From assembly GCF_023898315.1 (NCBI RefSeq), contig NC_064622.1, positions 274,713,503 to 274,777,502 of the forward strand: a DNA stretch of 64,000 nucleotides, in the 5' to 3' direction. The stretch is from Schistocerca nitens. Taxonomy: Eukaryota > Arthropoda > Insecta > Orthoptera > Acrididae. The notes under the pieces are model-generated. The model saw only the letters and a program-made list of their open reading frames with translations. It searched no databases and had not been told where the DNA came from. The translations under genes were made by a program, and so were the position numbers. This document shows, one piece after another, positions 11,671 through 21,439 of this stretch; position 1 is the first letter of the stretch, and the number at the start of each line of letters is the position of its first letter.

Positions 11671-12039
11671 TCCACAGCTCATCATGCTAATGCAGACCTT
11701 TCCAGGCAGCACAATGGTCAAGACCCAGATATTGGCTCTGACCCAGAGATCTGCTGCTAGCAGTACTCAGATGCTGAAGACGCCACAGCCTGGGTCCTGT
11801 AGGATGTCACCCTCATCTGACAACACACAGCCACTGACCCGGTCCTATGCGACATCTTGCGGTTTGTCAAACACAGTTGTACAGTGAATTATAAGACGCT
11901 GACATACACAGATCTGCAAGCCTTCTCGGCTTGATGACAGGAGCTCCTAGTGGTCAACAGCATTGTCCTCATACTGGGCGACAATAGGAGAATGCACACT
12001 GCATCCCTTGCACACACCACGATAGGGTCCTCATCCTTC

Positions 12040-12545
12040 TACATGAAGTAGGTATTGTTCACCAGACACGTCACCTGTCAACATGTCTATTGGCAGAGCA
12101 TGCACTTTGCCATCACATCCATGGTGGCTGCCTGTTCTAAATGTCAAAGCAAACAGGTCACGGTGCTCTACATTATTTTCCATGGCGCTCTAATCCATGG
12201 ACCTGAGTTCCTCCCAAATTTGTGGACCCCTTTCTCACTTGTTGCTGTCGAAGCACACATTTTCCTTTTGTTATCCATATCTCCTCCATATCTTCTACAG
12301 ACAGCATCAAAGTGCTGACCCACATTTTTTCTATAGGAAGCATCCTGGAAATTCTGGTTACTTATAACAGTCCTCAGTCCACCTCTTTCAGAATTACGCC
12401 CTTTTGCACAACCAATGGCATCACTTTAATCCACACTGAACCTTTCCATCCAGCCTCTAACGTCATAGCGGACCAATTTGTCTGCGCTTTCACGATACAA
12501 ATGTCCAAATTTTGTTGCAACCCCTTCTTGATGATGCCCTGAATC
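12040..12545 (+). pseudogene. Gypsy integrase
   Basis: 'CSKCQSKQ' marks the Cys pair of the HHCC zinc-binding end. In the core, 'FCTTNGITLIHTEPFHPASN' matches the segment preceding the catalytic Glu ('HPxxNGxxER'), here reading 'HPASNVIADQF', so the Glu is replaced (Asp at or near its position). Integrase would join element DNA to the target. Confidence 0.65.
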
Positions 12546-12903
12546 TTTTCCTTGCTTCGTACAGGGCCATACTGCACCACATACAGCTCACCATTCCTCT
12601 CTTTCTTTCCTAAACCCTCAAGAACAGAGTCACCACCCCACCTGTTCAAACAAACACCACTTCTCTTCACAGTGATTCTTATTTGACATAGTGATCCAAG
12701 AATTAATTAACTGCAATAATTTTAAGAGACCATTTTGTTTCATTTCAAATTTCCAGAAGAGGAACTTTTGTAACTCCATTTTCAACTTATTTGTTTTTTA
12801 TGCAGTGATAAGCCTTTACTTATCAATTTGTGTCTCAAACATTCAGAACTGAAATGTATGAATAAAAAGAGTTTTGTTTCGGATATTCATGTGTTCTTGT
12901 TGG

Positions 12904-13104
12904 CCGGCCGCTGGTGGCCAAGCGGTTCTGGCGCTACAGTCTGGAACCGCGCGACCGCTACGGTCGCAGGTTCGAATCCTGCCTCGGGCATGGATGTGTG
13001 TGTTGTCCTTAGGTTAGTTAGGTTTAAGTGGTTCTAAGTTCTAGGGGACTTATGACCTCAGCAGTTGAGTCCCATAGTGCTCAGAGCCATTTGAACGATT
13101 TTTT
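12904..13104 (+). repeat. SINE family A, copy 2, inside the gypsy LTR
   Basis: Same family as at 1805. It is flanked by a 12-bp direct repeat TGTTCTTGTTGG (12892-12903 and 13105-13116), and the interrupted LTR sequence rejoins exactly across it. Therefore the SINE arrived after the gypsy element. Confidence 0.95.
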
Positions 13105-13136
13105 TGTTCTTGTTGGAGTGTCCTTACTGCGGGACA

Positions 13137-13519
13137 TTTCACAACATGTGCTATAACAAAACTGAATGGGAATCAGTGCCTGTTTTAAATAAGCTTCCCC
13201 AGTTAGCTCCCTAAAAATCTTTAACAAATTACCACTCTCTGCATAGTCCATGTCTTGTAAGTAATTTAAAAGAAAATGTAGAGCTGACTGGCCAAAAATC
13301 CTTTTTATGTTATAACAGAAGTTTTTGATGAGTTTGTGAACATATGTTAAAATTAAAAATGTATGGCAAAATGTCTGTACTGGTGTACGTAATTAAGTAT
13401 ATCGATATCTCACATATGAGCCAAAGCCTATTCCATTGTGTACATGGTCAGTGACAAATAAAGAGGAATATATTGTAATTACAACCAATTTTTCAGTGTT
13501 ATTTCCAGTAGTTAATACA
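13137..13519 (+). other. Degenerate middle of the Harbinger gene
   Basis: The sequence after the gypsy LTR should encode the first part of the Harbinger DDE core, but I can recognise only a possible start ('HNMCYN' where the family has 'PNCIG'). It is otherwise unassigned. Confidence 0.3.
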
Positions 13520-14057
13520 TATAATGAATTTATTTATGTGCATGCTGGGACAAATGGTTGTGTTTCCAATGGTTCTATACTATACTAGACAAATTTCTAT
13601 AGGAACATTGAACCTAACAACTACACCTCCACTGTTAAACAGTGATAAAAATGTTCCATACGTGTTGGTCAGGGACAGTGCATTTGCACTAAACAGACAT
13701 ATCATGAAACAATTTTCCCTTAAAAATGTAATGGACAAACAAATTTTTAATTACATGTTGTCTAGAGTGAAGCTTTTGGCGTACTCACATTGAGATGCAC
13801 CAAATAACGACTGTGAATTTCGAAGCTGTTGACAGCATTCTACATGTGTGCTGTTAGTTGCACAATTGCTTAGTAAAGAAATACAAAGCATGTATGAGAG
13901 AGGAAGCCATACATTTCTCACATCAATTAACTCCCTTGTTCCTCTGGCAAAAACCACAACAAGAGAACGAATTGAAGAAGGAAACAAATGCTTGGAAGTA
14001 TTTATTAATTACTTCAATAATGAGGGACAGGTACCATTCCAAGAAACAATGCCATGA
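13520..14057 (+). pseudogene. PIF/Harbinger transposase, C-terminal half
   Basis: Pieces read 'GTNGCVSNGSILY' and 'LNLTTTPPLLNSDKNVPYVL', then 'RDSAFALNRHIMKQFSLKN' and 'IFNYMLSRVK', the ordered motifs of the Harbinger nuclease C-terminal half (usual 'VPYVxVxDxAFxL'). Later 'HNCLVKKY' and 'EGQVPFQETMP' followed by a stop give the usual end. Several frame changes occur. It is the other half of the gene starting at 7272. Confidence 0.7.
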
Positions 14058-14889
14058 AATGGCAAACAATTAAAACTGGAAAAGTGTGTAAGTTATATAA
14101 ATCAGTGAAATAAAATATGTAAATGGAACAAAATAATATATTATTTGTAACTTCTTCCTCCTCTTGTATTCTATCTGTCCCATGTCCTGTGTCTGTTTTT
14201 CTTTCATCTAAGAAAAACATCAGCCAAAGTACCAGACCCAAAGATTAATCCCTCACCTAAAATCTCATGCAAGAGTGAAATTAGTGCACAATCTGGAAAC
14301 AAAAGACATAAGATGTACCAAACTTTTTACTATTGTATGCTATTCATTATAATCAGATTGTCTTACAACATTTCTACTGTAGGAAAGTACTTACTTACCT
14401 ACCTCAGTTCTCCCACATGCCTTTCACAAGCAAAAGTGCACTGTAGCATATCTTCTAAATTAAAGAGTCGAGCAGCATGCTGTACTACATCCATCCATAT
14501 ACTTCTAGCGACAATGGGAAAATGGGAGAATTTCCTGCTTCATCAGAGGTTTCCAGACATTTGTTCCTCCCAAGTGCTATTTGGGAATGGAGGTGAATGA
14601 CAACAGTAAAAAGTCATAAGTATGGTAGTACTCCATCATTGTGGTAATGGTTTGAAAGAATCTGTACATTGTTTGATTGTCATTTGTAAGTATACCATCT
14701 CATTGCTTCATCACAAATCTTGATCGTTGGAAATTTACCTATACAATCCGCTACAGACTGATACTCGAAGATAAGTAAAACCGTTACGATATATACCCAT
14801 ATGGGCAACAAGAGATTAGTATAATATGCCTTTGAACACACACTAATCATTTCAAACCACCTGCTTGAAACATCAACATTTATCTGTTG
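14058..14889. other. No recognisable gene
   Basis: Probably the 3' flank of the Harbinger element and unique sequence. I could not find an inverted repeat matching the Harbinger left side. Confidence 0.4.
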
Positions 14890-16880
14890 CAGAATGCTGT
14901 CTACATCTACATCTATACTCTGCAAATCACCGTGAGGTGCATGACAGAGGGTACATTCCATTGTACCAATTGTTAGGGTTTCTTTCCCTTCCATTCTCAT
15001 TTGGAACATGGGAAGAATAATTGATTGAATGTCTTTGTGTGTGCTGTCATCATTCTAACCTTATCCTCACAATCCCTGTGAGACTGATATGTAGAGGGTT
15101 TTCGTGTATCCCTAGAGTAATCATTTGTAGCCGGTTCTTGAAACTGTGTTGATAGACTTTCTCAGGATAGTATACATCTGTCTTCAAGAGCCTGCAATTT
15201 CAGTTTCTTCAGTGTCTCTGTGACACCCTCCTATGGATTAAACCAACCTGCGAGCATATATGCAATATCCTCTGTTAGTCCTGTATGGTACGGGTCCTGC
15301 ACACTTAAGCAGTAATCTAGGATGGGTCGCATGAGTGATCTGTAAGCAGTCTGTTTAGTAGACTGATTGCACTTCCTCAGTATTCTACCAAAAAGCGAAG
15401 TCTACCATCTGCTTTACCCATGACTGAACTATGTGATCATTCCATTTCATATCCTTACAAAGTGTTACACGCAGATGTTTGTGGGATTGGCTGAGTCCAC
15501 CAGTGACTTGTTGATATTATAGTCATAGGATATTATGTCCTTTTTGTGTGTGTGTGTGTGTGTGTGTGAAGTGCACAATTTTACATGTCTGAACATTTAG
15601 AGCAAGTTGCCAATCTCTGTACCACATTGAAAAGACTTGACTGAATATTTATGCAGCTTCTCTCAGATAGTACTTAACCATAGATAACTGCATCACCTGC
15701 AAAAGGCTTTATTTTACTATTAATATTTTCTGCAGTGTAATTAATATACAACACAAACAGCAAGGACCCAACACACTTCTCTGGGGCACACCCAAAGTTA
15801 CTTCTACATCTGACGATGACTCTCCATGGAAGATCACATGGTGTGTCATCCCTACCAAAGAATCGTCAATCAAATTATACATTTCACTTTATCATACTTT
15901 TGACAATAAGTACAGGTATGGTACTGAGTCAAAAGCTTTTTGGAATTCAATAAATAATGTATTTACCCAACTGCCTTGAGCCAAATCTCTCAGTATGTTA
16001 TGTGAGAAAAGTGTGAGTTGGGTTCCACATAATCAATATTTTCAAAAACCATGCTGGTTGTCATTGAGGAGGTCATTCCTTTTGAGATACATTATGTTTG
16101 AGCACAGAATATGTTCTAAGTTTCTATAACAAACGAATGTCAAAGATATTGGGCGGCAGATTTTTGCTTCCTGGATCACTTCTGCTACCGGTATCCTTCT
16201 TGTAGATGGGTGTGACCTGTACCTTTTTCCAAAAACTGGCGTGGTATTTTGTTTGAGAGATCTACGATAAATTATAGTGAGACGAGGGGCTAACTTAGCT
16301 GCAAATTCATTATAGAATCTGACAGGGATTCCATCGTAGCCTGGTGCTTTGTTCAGTTTTAACGATTTCAGCTGTTTCTCAACACAACTGACAATAATAC
16401 TTATTTCATTCATATTTTCAGTGGTACGAGGATTAAATTGGGGCAGTTCTCCTGGGTTTTCCTTTGTAAAGGAACATTTTAAAACTGAGTTCGGCATTTC
16501 AGCTTTTACTTTGCTATGGGCTGGACACTAACTTTGGTGCCACTAACAGCCTTTACATACGGCCATAATTTATTTGGATTTTGTGAAATGTCATTTGACA
16601 ATATTCTGCTATGGTGGTCATCAAGCATAGCCCTCGTGACAGCCAAACGCGTTTCATTCAGCAACTAATTTATCTATAGCCCCACGCTGTGTTTTACACC
16701 TGTTATGGATTAATCTCTGTTTCTGTAGGAGTTTATTTATAGTGACTGTATTCGGTGGTGGTTCCCTCTCGTTATGAACTGTTCTACTGCGTACATATCT
16801 ATTACAATATCAAGTGCGTGGTCGACTATACATATAAATTTGAGCCAGAGTTCCTCTACATACTAGACTATAATATGAAC
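14890..16880 (-). mobile_element. Minus-strand LINE, 5' truncated, with (CTACAT)n 3' end
   Basis: On the minus strand the region near 16497-16042 encodes 'KSLKLNKAPGYDGIPVRFYN' and 'RPISLT', with 'NDNQHGF' at the end, the N-terminal RT blocks of a jockey/I-like LINE. Further 3' come 'FQKAFDSVPY' and 'VTLGVPQRSVLGP', then 'FAGDAVIYG' (FADD box with Gly for one Asp). The element ends in a (GATGTA)-type tail at about 14.9 kb, the same as in the LINE at 52.8 kb. Numerous stops are present. A (TG)n tract at 15543-15568 interrupts it. Confidence 0.75.
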
Positions 16881-17150
16881 CCAAACATAAACCAAATGTC
16901 AACATACTTTCGAAAGTAACAAAACGTTGTAAATTCGACACACTTTCAATTTATTTCATAGAAGTGTCTACGACATTTTCGATGTCATGTTAGTATTTCA
17001 GCTGTACGTATTTCTGCCGTTTCATAGCATTCCTTAATTTCCGTTAATTTTCGCCTCTCAAATAAAGATCGTATTCCCATTTTTGATCTAGACATTTAGC
17101 CTTCTATCTTTCGATTGTTTTGTCAACAACAGTGCAGAGTGTAGTCAGTC
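16881..17150. other. Unique sequence upstream of PIGS
   Basis: No repeat or coding motif recognised. It lies between the LINE and the first PIGS exon and could contain distal promoter elements. Confidence 0.35.
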
Positions 17151-17258
17151 ATGACCTCCTCGGCAGACAGCATTGTGGCAATTGGTATTGAAGCCTATAA
17201 ACAGAAGTTTTCAAAGAGACCGAATCATCAGAAAATACAAAGGATCGATCACATGTGA
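17151..17258 (+). other. Small open frame upstream of PIGS (uORF or first exon of another gene)
   Basis: A 35-codon frame begins ATGACCTCCTCGGC and ends TGA. The product 'MTSSADSIVAIGIEAYKQKF' plus a basic tail does not resemble a transposon protein and looks compositionally like real coding sequence. A GT follows the His codon near the end (CACATGTGAAC), so splicing out of this frame is possible. It may be an upstream ORF in the PIGS leader, the first exon of an unrelated gene, or chance. Confidence 0.25.
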
Positions 17259-17575
17259 ACGTAAAAAAATAATAATTTAAAATATATATTTTTCGTTTTT
17301 GTGTTAACTGGACAGAGTCTCTTTGGTAAACGCTAAACGCCAAAGAGACACGTAGGTCTTTGGCGCCGTGCTTCACTATTATAACATCTTTGATAGTAAA
17401 TAAACAAGGTGCGAACAGTTAACGTAATGGTTGCAAACTGAGCGAGCTGCGAAAGATTTAGAATGTTGTGAAGTGTTGGAAAATAAGTAGCCAACGGTGA
17501 TGGCAGAGTTTTGTTTATATTTTTTAAGGGCCACATCAAATTAAAGTGTGTCAGGTGCTTCCCTTTTGAATTATT
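17259..17575 (+). promoter_or_regulatory. Probable PIGS promoter / 5' UTR region
   Basis: The interval directly before the PIGS start codon is richer in CpG (GGCGCCG, GCGCC, GAGCGAG) than the surrounding AT-rich repeats and is free of recognised transposons, as expected of a housekeeping promoter. I see no TATA box at a convincing position. The transcription start cannot be placed from sequence alone. Confidence 0.35.
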
Positions 17576-17660
17576 ATGACTGTCTCGAGCAAGGAAGGCG
17601 AAACAAGCCGCGGAGGACCCTCCCAAAACACCAAAATTAGTGACAAGAAGGACAATGACG
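17576..17660 (+). CDS. PIGS: PIGS exon 1 (residues 1-28)
   Basis: The ATG at 17576 opens a short hydrophilic N-terminus (MTVSSKEGETSRGG...) of 28 codons plus one base, ending at GTAAGA (17661). The cytosolic tail of PIG-S is short and poorly conserved, so this exon is supported by the strong donor, by its phase fit (phase 1) to exon 2 and by its position, not by similarity. No other ATG nearby gives an open frame in the right phase. Confidence 0.7.
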
Positions 17661-17747
17661 GTAAGATATTAGCATGCAAAAACATTGTAATGCTTGATCT
17701 CCATTAAAACTAATTGCATTTTAGCACTGAAAGTGTCAATGTTTTAG

Positions 17748-17978
17748 CTATTTACAGGGTGTACTCGGCTTTGTCATTTTTCTTCATGTTAATTGTTGTT
17801 GGATTTCCGTTGTGGTGGAAGACAACTGAAGTACACAGAGAATCCCTACCGTACGCAGAAATTTCGTCGCTTAACGATTTGAAGCTTTCGTTCCATGTTA
17901 ATGCGATTGTTAGCACTCTTGATAAAAGCAGAGGAGAAGATTTCATCAGGGAGTTGAATAAACTGTTTAGAACGTCAG
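17748..17978 (+). CDS. PIGS: PIGS exon 2: membrane segment and start of lumenal domain
   Basis: Acceptor TTTTAG at 17747; the first two bases complete the codon begun in exon 1. A second AG at 17757 would break the phase, so I prefer 17748. Residues about 33-52 form a hydrophobic membrane helix ending in 'GFPLWWKTTEVHRESLPY', the most conserved signature of the PIG-S N-terminus. 'AEISSLNDL' follows. The donor is GTGAGT at 17979. The single N-terminal membrane pass places the bulk of the protein in the ER lumen. Confidence 0.95.
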
Positions 17979-18052
17979 GTGAGTTGATAAAAGTTAACAT
18001 AACATCTTAAACACGTTAGTGAGCAAATTCTTACCTGTATTTCATTTTGTAG

Positions 18053-18259
18053 AGATCTACATCATCAACTTTACTTGGGTGGATGCAGATAGAGCTCTTT
18101 TGGGTAGTATGAAAAGTATCACAGATCTCGAATTGTCATCAGTGAGTCGCTTACGACCTGGGGAAATAAAGTTACTTGAGATACCTGGGCTGTCAAGATT
18201 CAGCCCAGACCAAATTTTGGTTGGGCAGAGACGGAGCATCTATTTCAGCACTGATGCAA
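18053..18259 (+). CDS. PIGS: PIGS exon 3: lumenal domain
   Basis: Acceptor TTTTGTAG at 18052, donor GTAAGG at 18260, both phase 1, after a 74-bp intron. It encodes residues about 105-174, a divergent part of the family ending 'RRSIYFSTDA', which aligns with the family strand preceding the 'KR..' segment. Similarity is weaker here; the assignment rests on phase, open frame and order. Confidence 0.85.
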
Positions 18260-18771
18260 GTAAGGACCTATTTGTTATTTTATTTTATAGACTAATAGGA
18301 CAACTACTGCAATAGAGAACACACTGCTCTAATTTAATAACAATACAAGAAGTGGTTGACAAGTAGGGAAGCCTAATCTTTACATCCTTAACATGTTTAA
18401 AAATGCTAAGGGGAGCCCCATGTATAACGTTTATTACATTCTTAATATTAAAATGTACTATTTTTATGCATAAAATATTACCAATAAAATATGATTACAA
18501 GAAAGAAGAGCTGTGGAACAGGAAGTTCAGAAATGATGGTTGGGTGATCAGTTACATAGTAAATGGATGAGCAACCACACTTTGTGCACACAAAATCTTA
18601 AAACCCGTGTCACATCCACCTTACCATCACTTGAAATTGAGAGCGGGTCTGCAGATAAACTTATCTTCTAAATTTGTGTCATAATATGAAATAGGGAAAA
18701 TGTCAAGAATTATAATTAGCAGGTAATCGAGGAATGTTGGATACGAGTTGTCAGCTTTGACAAGTAACATA

Positions 18772-18927
18772 GGAAACATGCTATACACACTGTAAGCTAC
18801 ATGGTGACTATAATTCTATTGGTAATTTTTTTCAAATGGGCTAAGCTCCGGAAACATGCTATACACACTGTAAACAACATGGTGACTATAATTTTATTGG
18901 TGATTTTTTCAAATGGGCTAAGCTACA
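18772..18927 (+). repeat. 78-bp direct tandem duplication
   Basis: Two adjacent copies of a 78-bp unit beginning GGAAACATGCTATACACACTG, differing at a handful of positions. It lies in otherwise unique intronic sequence. Confidence 0.85.
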
Positions 18928-19431
18928 GCTCTTTCTTTCATCATAACAGTTTTTTTAGTATCTCAGTCATTGGTTTCACCAACTCGCAACCAAATTGTCA
19001 ACTTCTAACCTAATCTACTCGTCTGGCGAAGCTGCAGGTCCGTCAGTCACGACTTCCGATTTTTTTTGCTTTCACATTTGTTAGCTTTGCCAGCTAACAA
19101 CAAAACTGTGAATATGTGCATCAAAAGGTGGCATGGCAGCAGCCATCAACATTGTCACTGACCAAAGCTGATGACTTGTATTAAACATTCCTCATCACCA
19201 TAATTACTGTGGCACAAGGATTGCAAAATGCAAAATCTTTGTCTTAAGGGGGGTAGGACGTCAAATGGGCCGACTTGGAGCAGGAGAGGCATCACAGGAC
19301 ATTTTAATTTCCAGTGTCTATACTTTTACAATTAAATTCATAAAACTTTGTCAGCATCACCAGGAAGGATTCAGGATTCACACGCTTTGCAGTGAAAGTT
19401 CGAAAACATAAATTTTTTTTTTTTTTCGTTT
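18928..19431 (+). other. Intronic sequence, nothing recognised
   Basis: AT-rich, with a T-rich run at 19412-19427. No gene or repeat family recognised. Confidence 0.4.
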
Positions 19432-21214
19432 GAAAATTCATCATTTTTTTCACTTAGGGTGAACTAGGGTAAGTGTAACCATGGGATTAGTGTAACCACG
19501 GCTTATGGTGCCTTAAAGAAGCTGTATTTTTACCTCTGACCTATCACACATATTAATTTACTCCTTTCTTTGTTATATTTAACCATAAGTTGTTGAATCT
19601 GACATAAATTGGTAATTAATTTTTGGACTTGAATTGACGTCTGCATTTTCACTCTGCGAGTGAGTGACATGCTTGAGTGACATGCTCAGAATTTGGTGGT
19701 TGTCATTTTTGCAGTTTTAAAGATAACTGCACATTTTTTTGGTTACAAACTAACTTTTGCATGAAAATTTCAAATATGAGATTCATTTTACTCTACTGAT
19801 AAAGCTCTTGATATGCCAGGCATGGTTACACTTACCCCAACTTTTTCCCATGTGGGGCAAGTGTAACCAACAGGCTGGGGCAAGTGTAACCAGGGGGGTT
19901 ACACTTGCCCCAAACAAACTTACCGGAACAGATTTATTTATTTAAGCCGTAGTCTTGTTTTTGCTATCACACTAGATCAACTAAACTGGCCTTCCTGTAC
20001 ATATGGATACCAGAATACCTGATGTGCTGGATTTGTAGGCCTACTAAGTTTGTGTGAGATATATTTTATTTAAGTCTACTATATTTTTAAACAACGTTTC
20101 CTTTTATAAAATATGACACAGTCCGACAGTGTAGTCCCACTGGTAAAACAAAGAAGAAAAGGATTGCACCAGGAGCTGAAGTTACCACTTTTCAAGATGC
20201 CATCTATAAAGAAAAAGATTTCAGAGGAAATGAGAATAATAAGGAGAAAGCAAAACGAAAAAGCATTATCGACATAAAAAAGGGTGTGGTAATGAAAAGT
20301 AAATCTTCCAAACAAAGTGCTGTTACTTTATCCGAAATGGCATTTTGGAGTGTTGTGGAAAAAAATCCCTGATTGATCATGTGGGTAACAAGAAAAAAAG
20401 ACGAAGTTGAATCAACAAGTGAAGAAAGGGAAACTGAAGGAGGCCTATCTTTAATAAGTGGTGATGAAGAAAATGGGACCATAATAACACTGGCCAATCT
20501 CAGGAAAGAAATGATAAACTGTGAAGAAGAAAGAGAGGCAAACTTTTTTGAAGCCAAAGATAAAATTACAGTTGGAAACTATGTTCTGGTAGCGTTTGCA
20601 ACAAAATGTAAGAAAGTTCATTTTATTGGCCAAGTTAGCAAAATTAGTGATTTAGGAGATCCAGAAGTGATTTTCCTCAGATGCAAAAATAAGATAAAGT
20701 GTGGCACCACATTCTACTGGCCTGATAGAAGAGATGAGACGGAAGTTCCATCCTCTGATGTCATTTCAGTGCTGCCTGAGCCTACTTTGAGTCACAGGGG
20801 AGACCTGACATTTGGTCTTACATTTGATTCATACAACATTCAGTGACTAAATAATAGTTAGGGCCTAAGTGTGAATATAATAAGTTGAATTAGGGCAGTT
20901 TAGCGTTAAACACAAATTGCAACAACTTTAGTTCAATTACCATGAAAAATAATAGAAAGTGAACTTATAAAGTGAATTTTTCTTTTCTCTTGATACTAGA
21001 TATTTTATTATTTTTGTTGAATTGCCTACTAAAGAAAAAATATTACTTTTGTAGAATTTAAACTAATAAATTACTGGCCTAAAACAAAAATAAATCATCT
21101 ATGAAGCATTCTGTTTCAGTGTTTTATGGTTTAGGGTAACACTTATTTTTTAGTTTAGCTAACATTTTCTGTGTATTTCATAATAGGCTAAGTGAAAAAA
21201 AAATGATGTAATTT
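19432..21214 (+). mobile_element. Pogo/jerky-like DNA element with terminal and subterminal repeats
   Basis: The ends carry an inverted repeat of about 26 bp (left CATCATTTTTTTCACTTAGG at about 19438; right CTAAGTG-A9-TGATG at about 21188). Inside the left end the motif GGGGCAAGTGTAACC occurs at 19854 and 19877 directly and at 19824 and 19897 in reverse, with weaker forms at 19466 and 21130. Such subterminal arrays are typical transposase-binding sites. The coding part at 20110-20846 fits a pogo/jerky-type transposase C-terminus. No target duplication was identified. Confidence 0.5.
20130..20846 (+). pseudogene. C-terminal part of a pogo/jerky-like transposase
   Basis: The first piece (to about 20371) is basic and ends at a stop after 'AFWSVVEKNP'. 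A second frame, 20373-20846, runs 157 codons through an acidic stretch to 'VGNYVLVAFATK', 'HFIGQV', 'FYWPDR' and 'DVISVLPEP', the small beta-rich domain seen at the end of many insect jerky/tigger-like transposases, then a natural stop. The catalytic DDE domain is absent. The intact second frame could be translated only if it has its own promoter or is spliced. Confidence 0.45.
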
Positions 21215-21439
21215 CACATGTAAAAAAAAAAAATATTTCGTTATGTTTTACAACTTCCACTGCTAAGAGTGTGAATTCTGAATCTCATATTTCATTAGTG
21301 GAATGATAGGTACTGGTTATAGGAAAATGTAAGAGGCCTTTGGGGAAAAGACAAGCAGTTGTATGAATATGAAGAGCGCAGAACCAGTCCCCCCCCCCCC
21401 CCCCCCCAAAAAAAAAAAAAAAAAAGAAGAAGAAAAAAA
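21215..21439. repeat. Intronic sequence with homopolymer C then A run
   Basis: About 19 C followed directly by about 18 A at 21389-21425. The A run may be the 5' junction of the RTE LINE or an unrelated expansion. Confidence 0.7.

Larger units (their letters stand above)
8557..13136 (+). mobile_element. Gypsy-type LTR retrotransposon, degraded, nested in Harbinger
   Basis: Order on the plus strand: LTR remnant, gag with a zinc knuckle (about 9930), protease end (about 10.28 kb), RT (10.6-11.0 kb), RNase H region (11.2-11.65 kb), integrase (12.05-12.55 kb), LTR remnant. Sequences at 8896-8982 and 12837-13136 match each other and both end in GGGACA, marking the LTR ends. The first part of the right LTR does not match the left one, so it has been lost or replaced. 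A TTTCA motif flanks both sides, as a possible target duplication. Many stops and frameshifts are present. Confidence 0.8.

Noticed and set aside
17333-17626. Minus-strand 97-codon ORF as a divergent gene sharing the PIGS promoter
   Set aside because: It overlaps PIGS exon 1 and leader antisense and has no family motif or plausible start context.
20204-20557. Hydrophobic minus-strand ORF as a membrane protein
   Set aside because: It is the reverse complement of a lysine/glutamate-rich coding strand, which always reads as Phe/Ser/Leu-rich.
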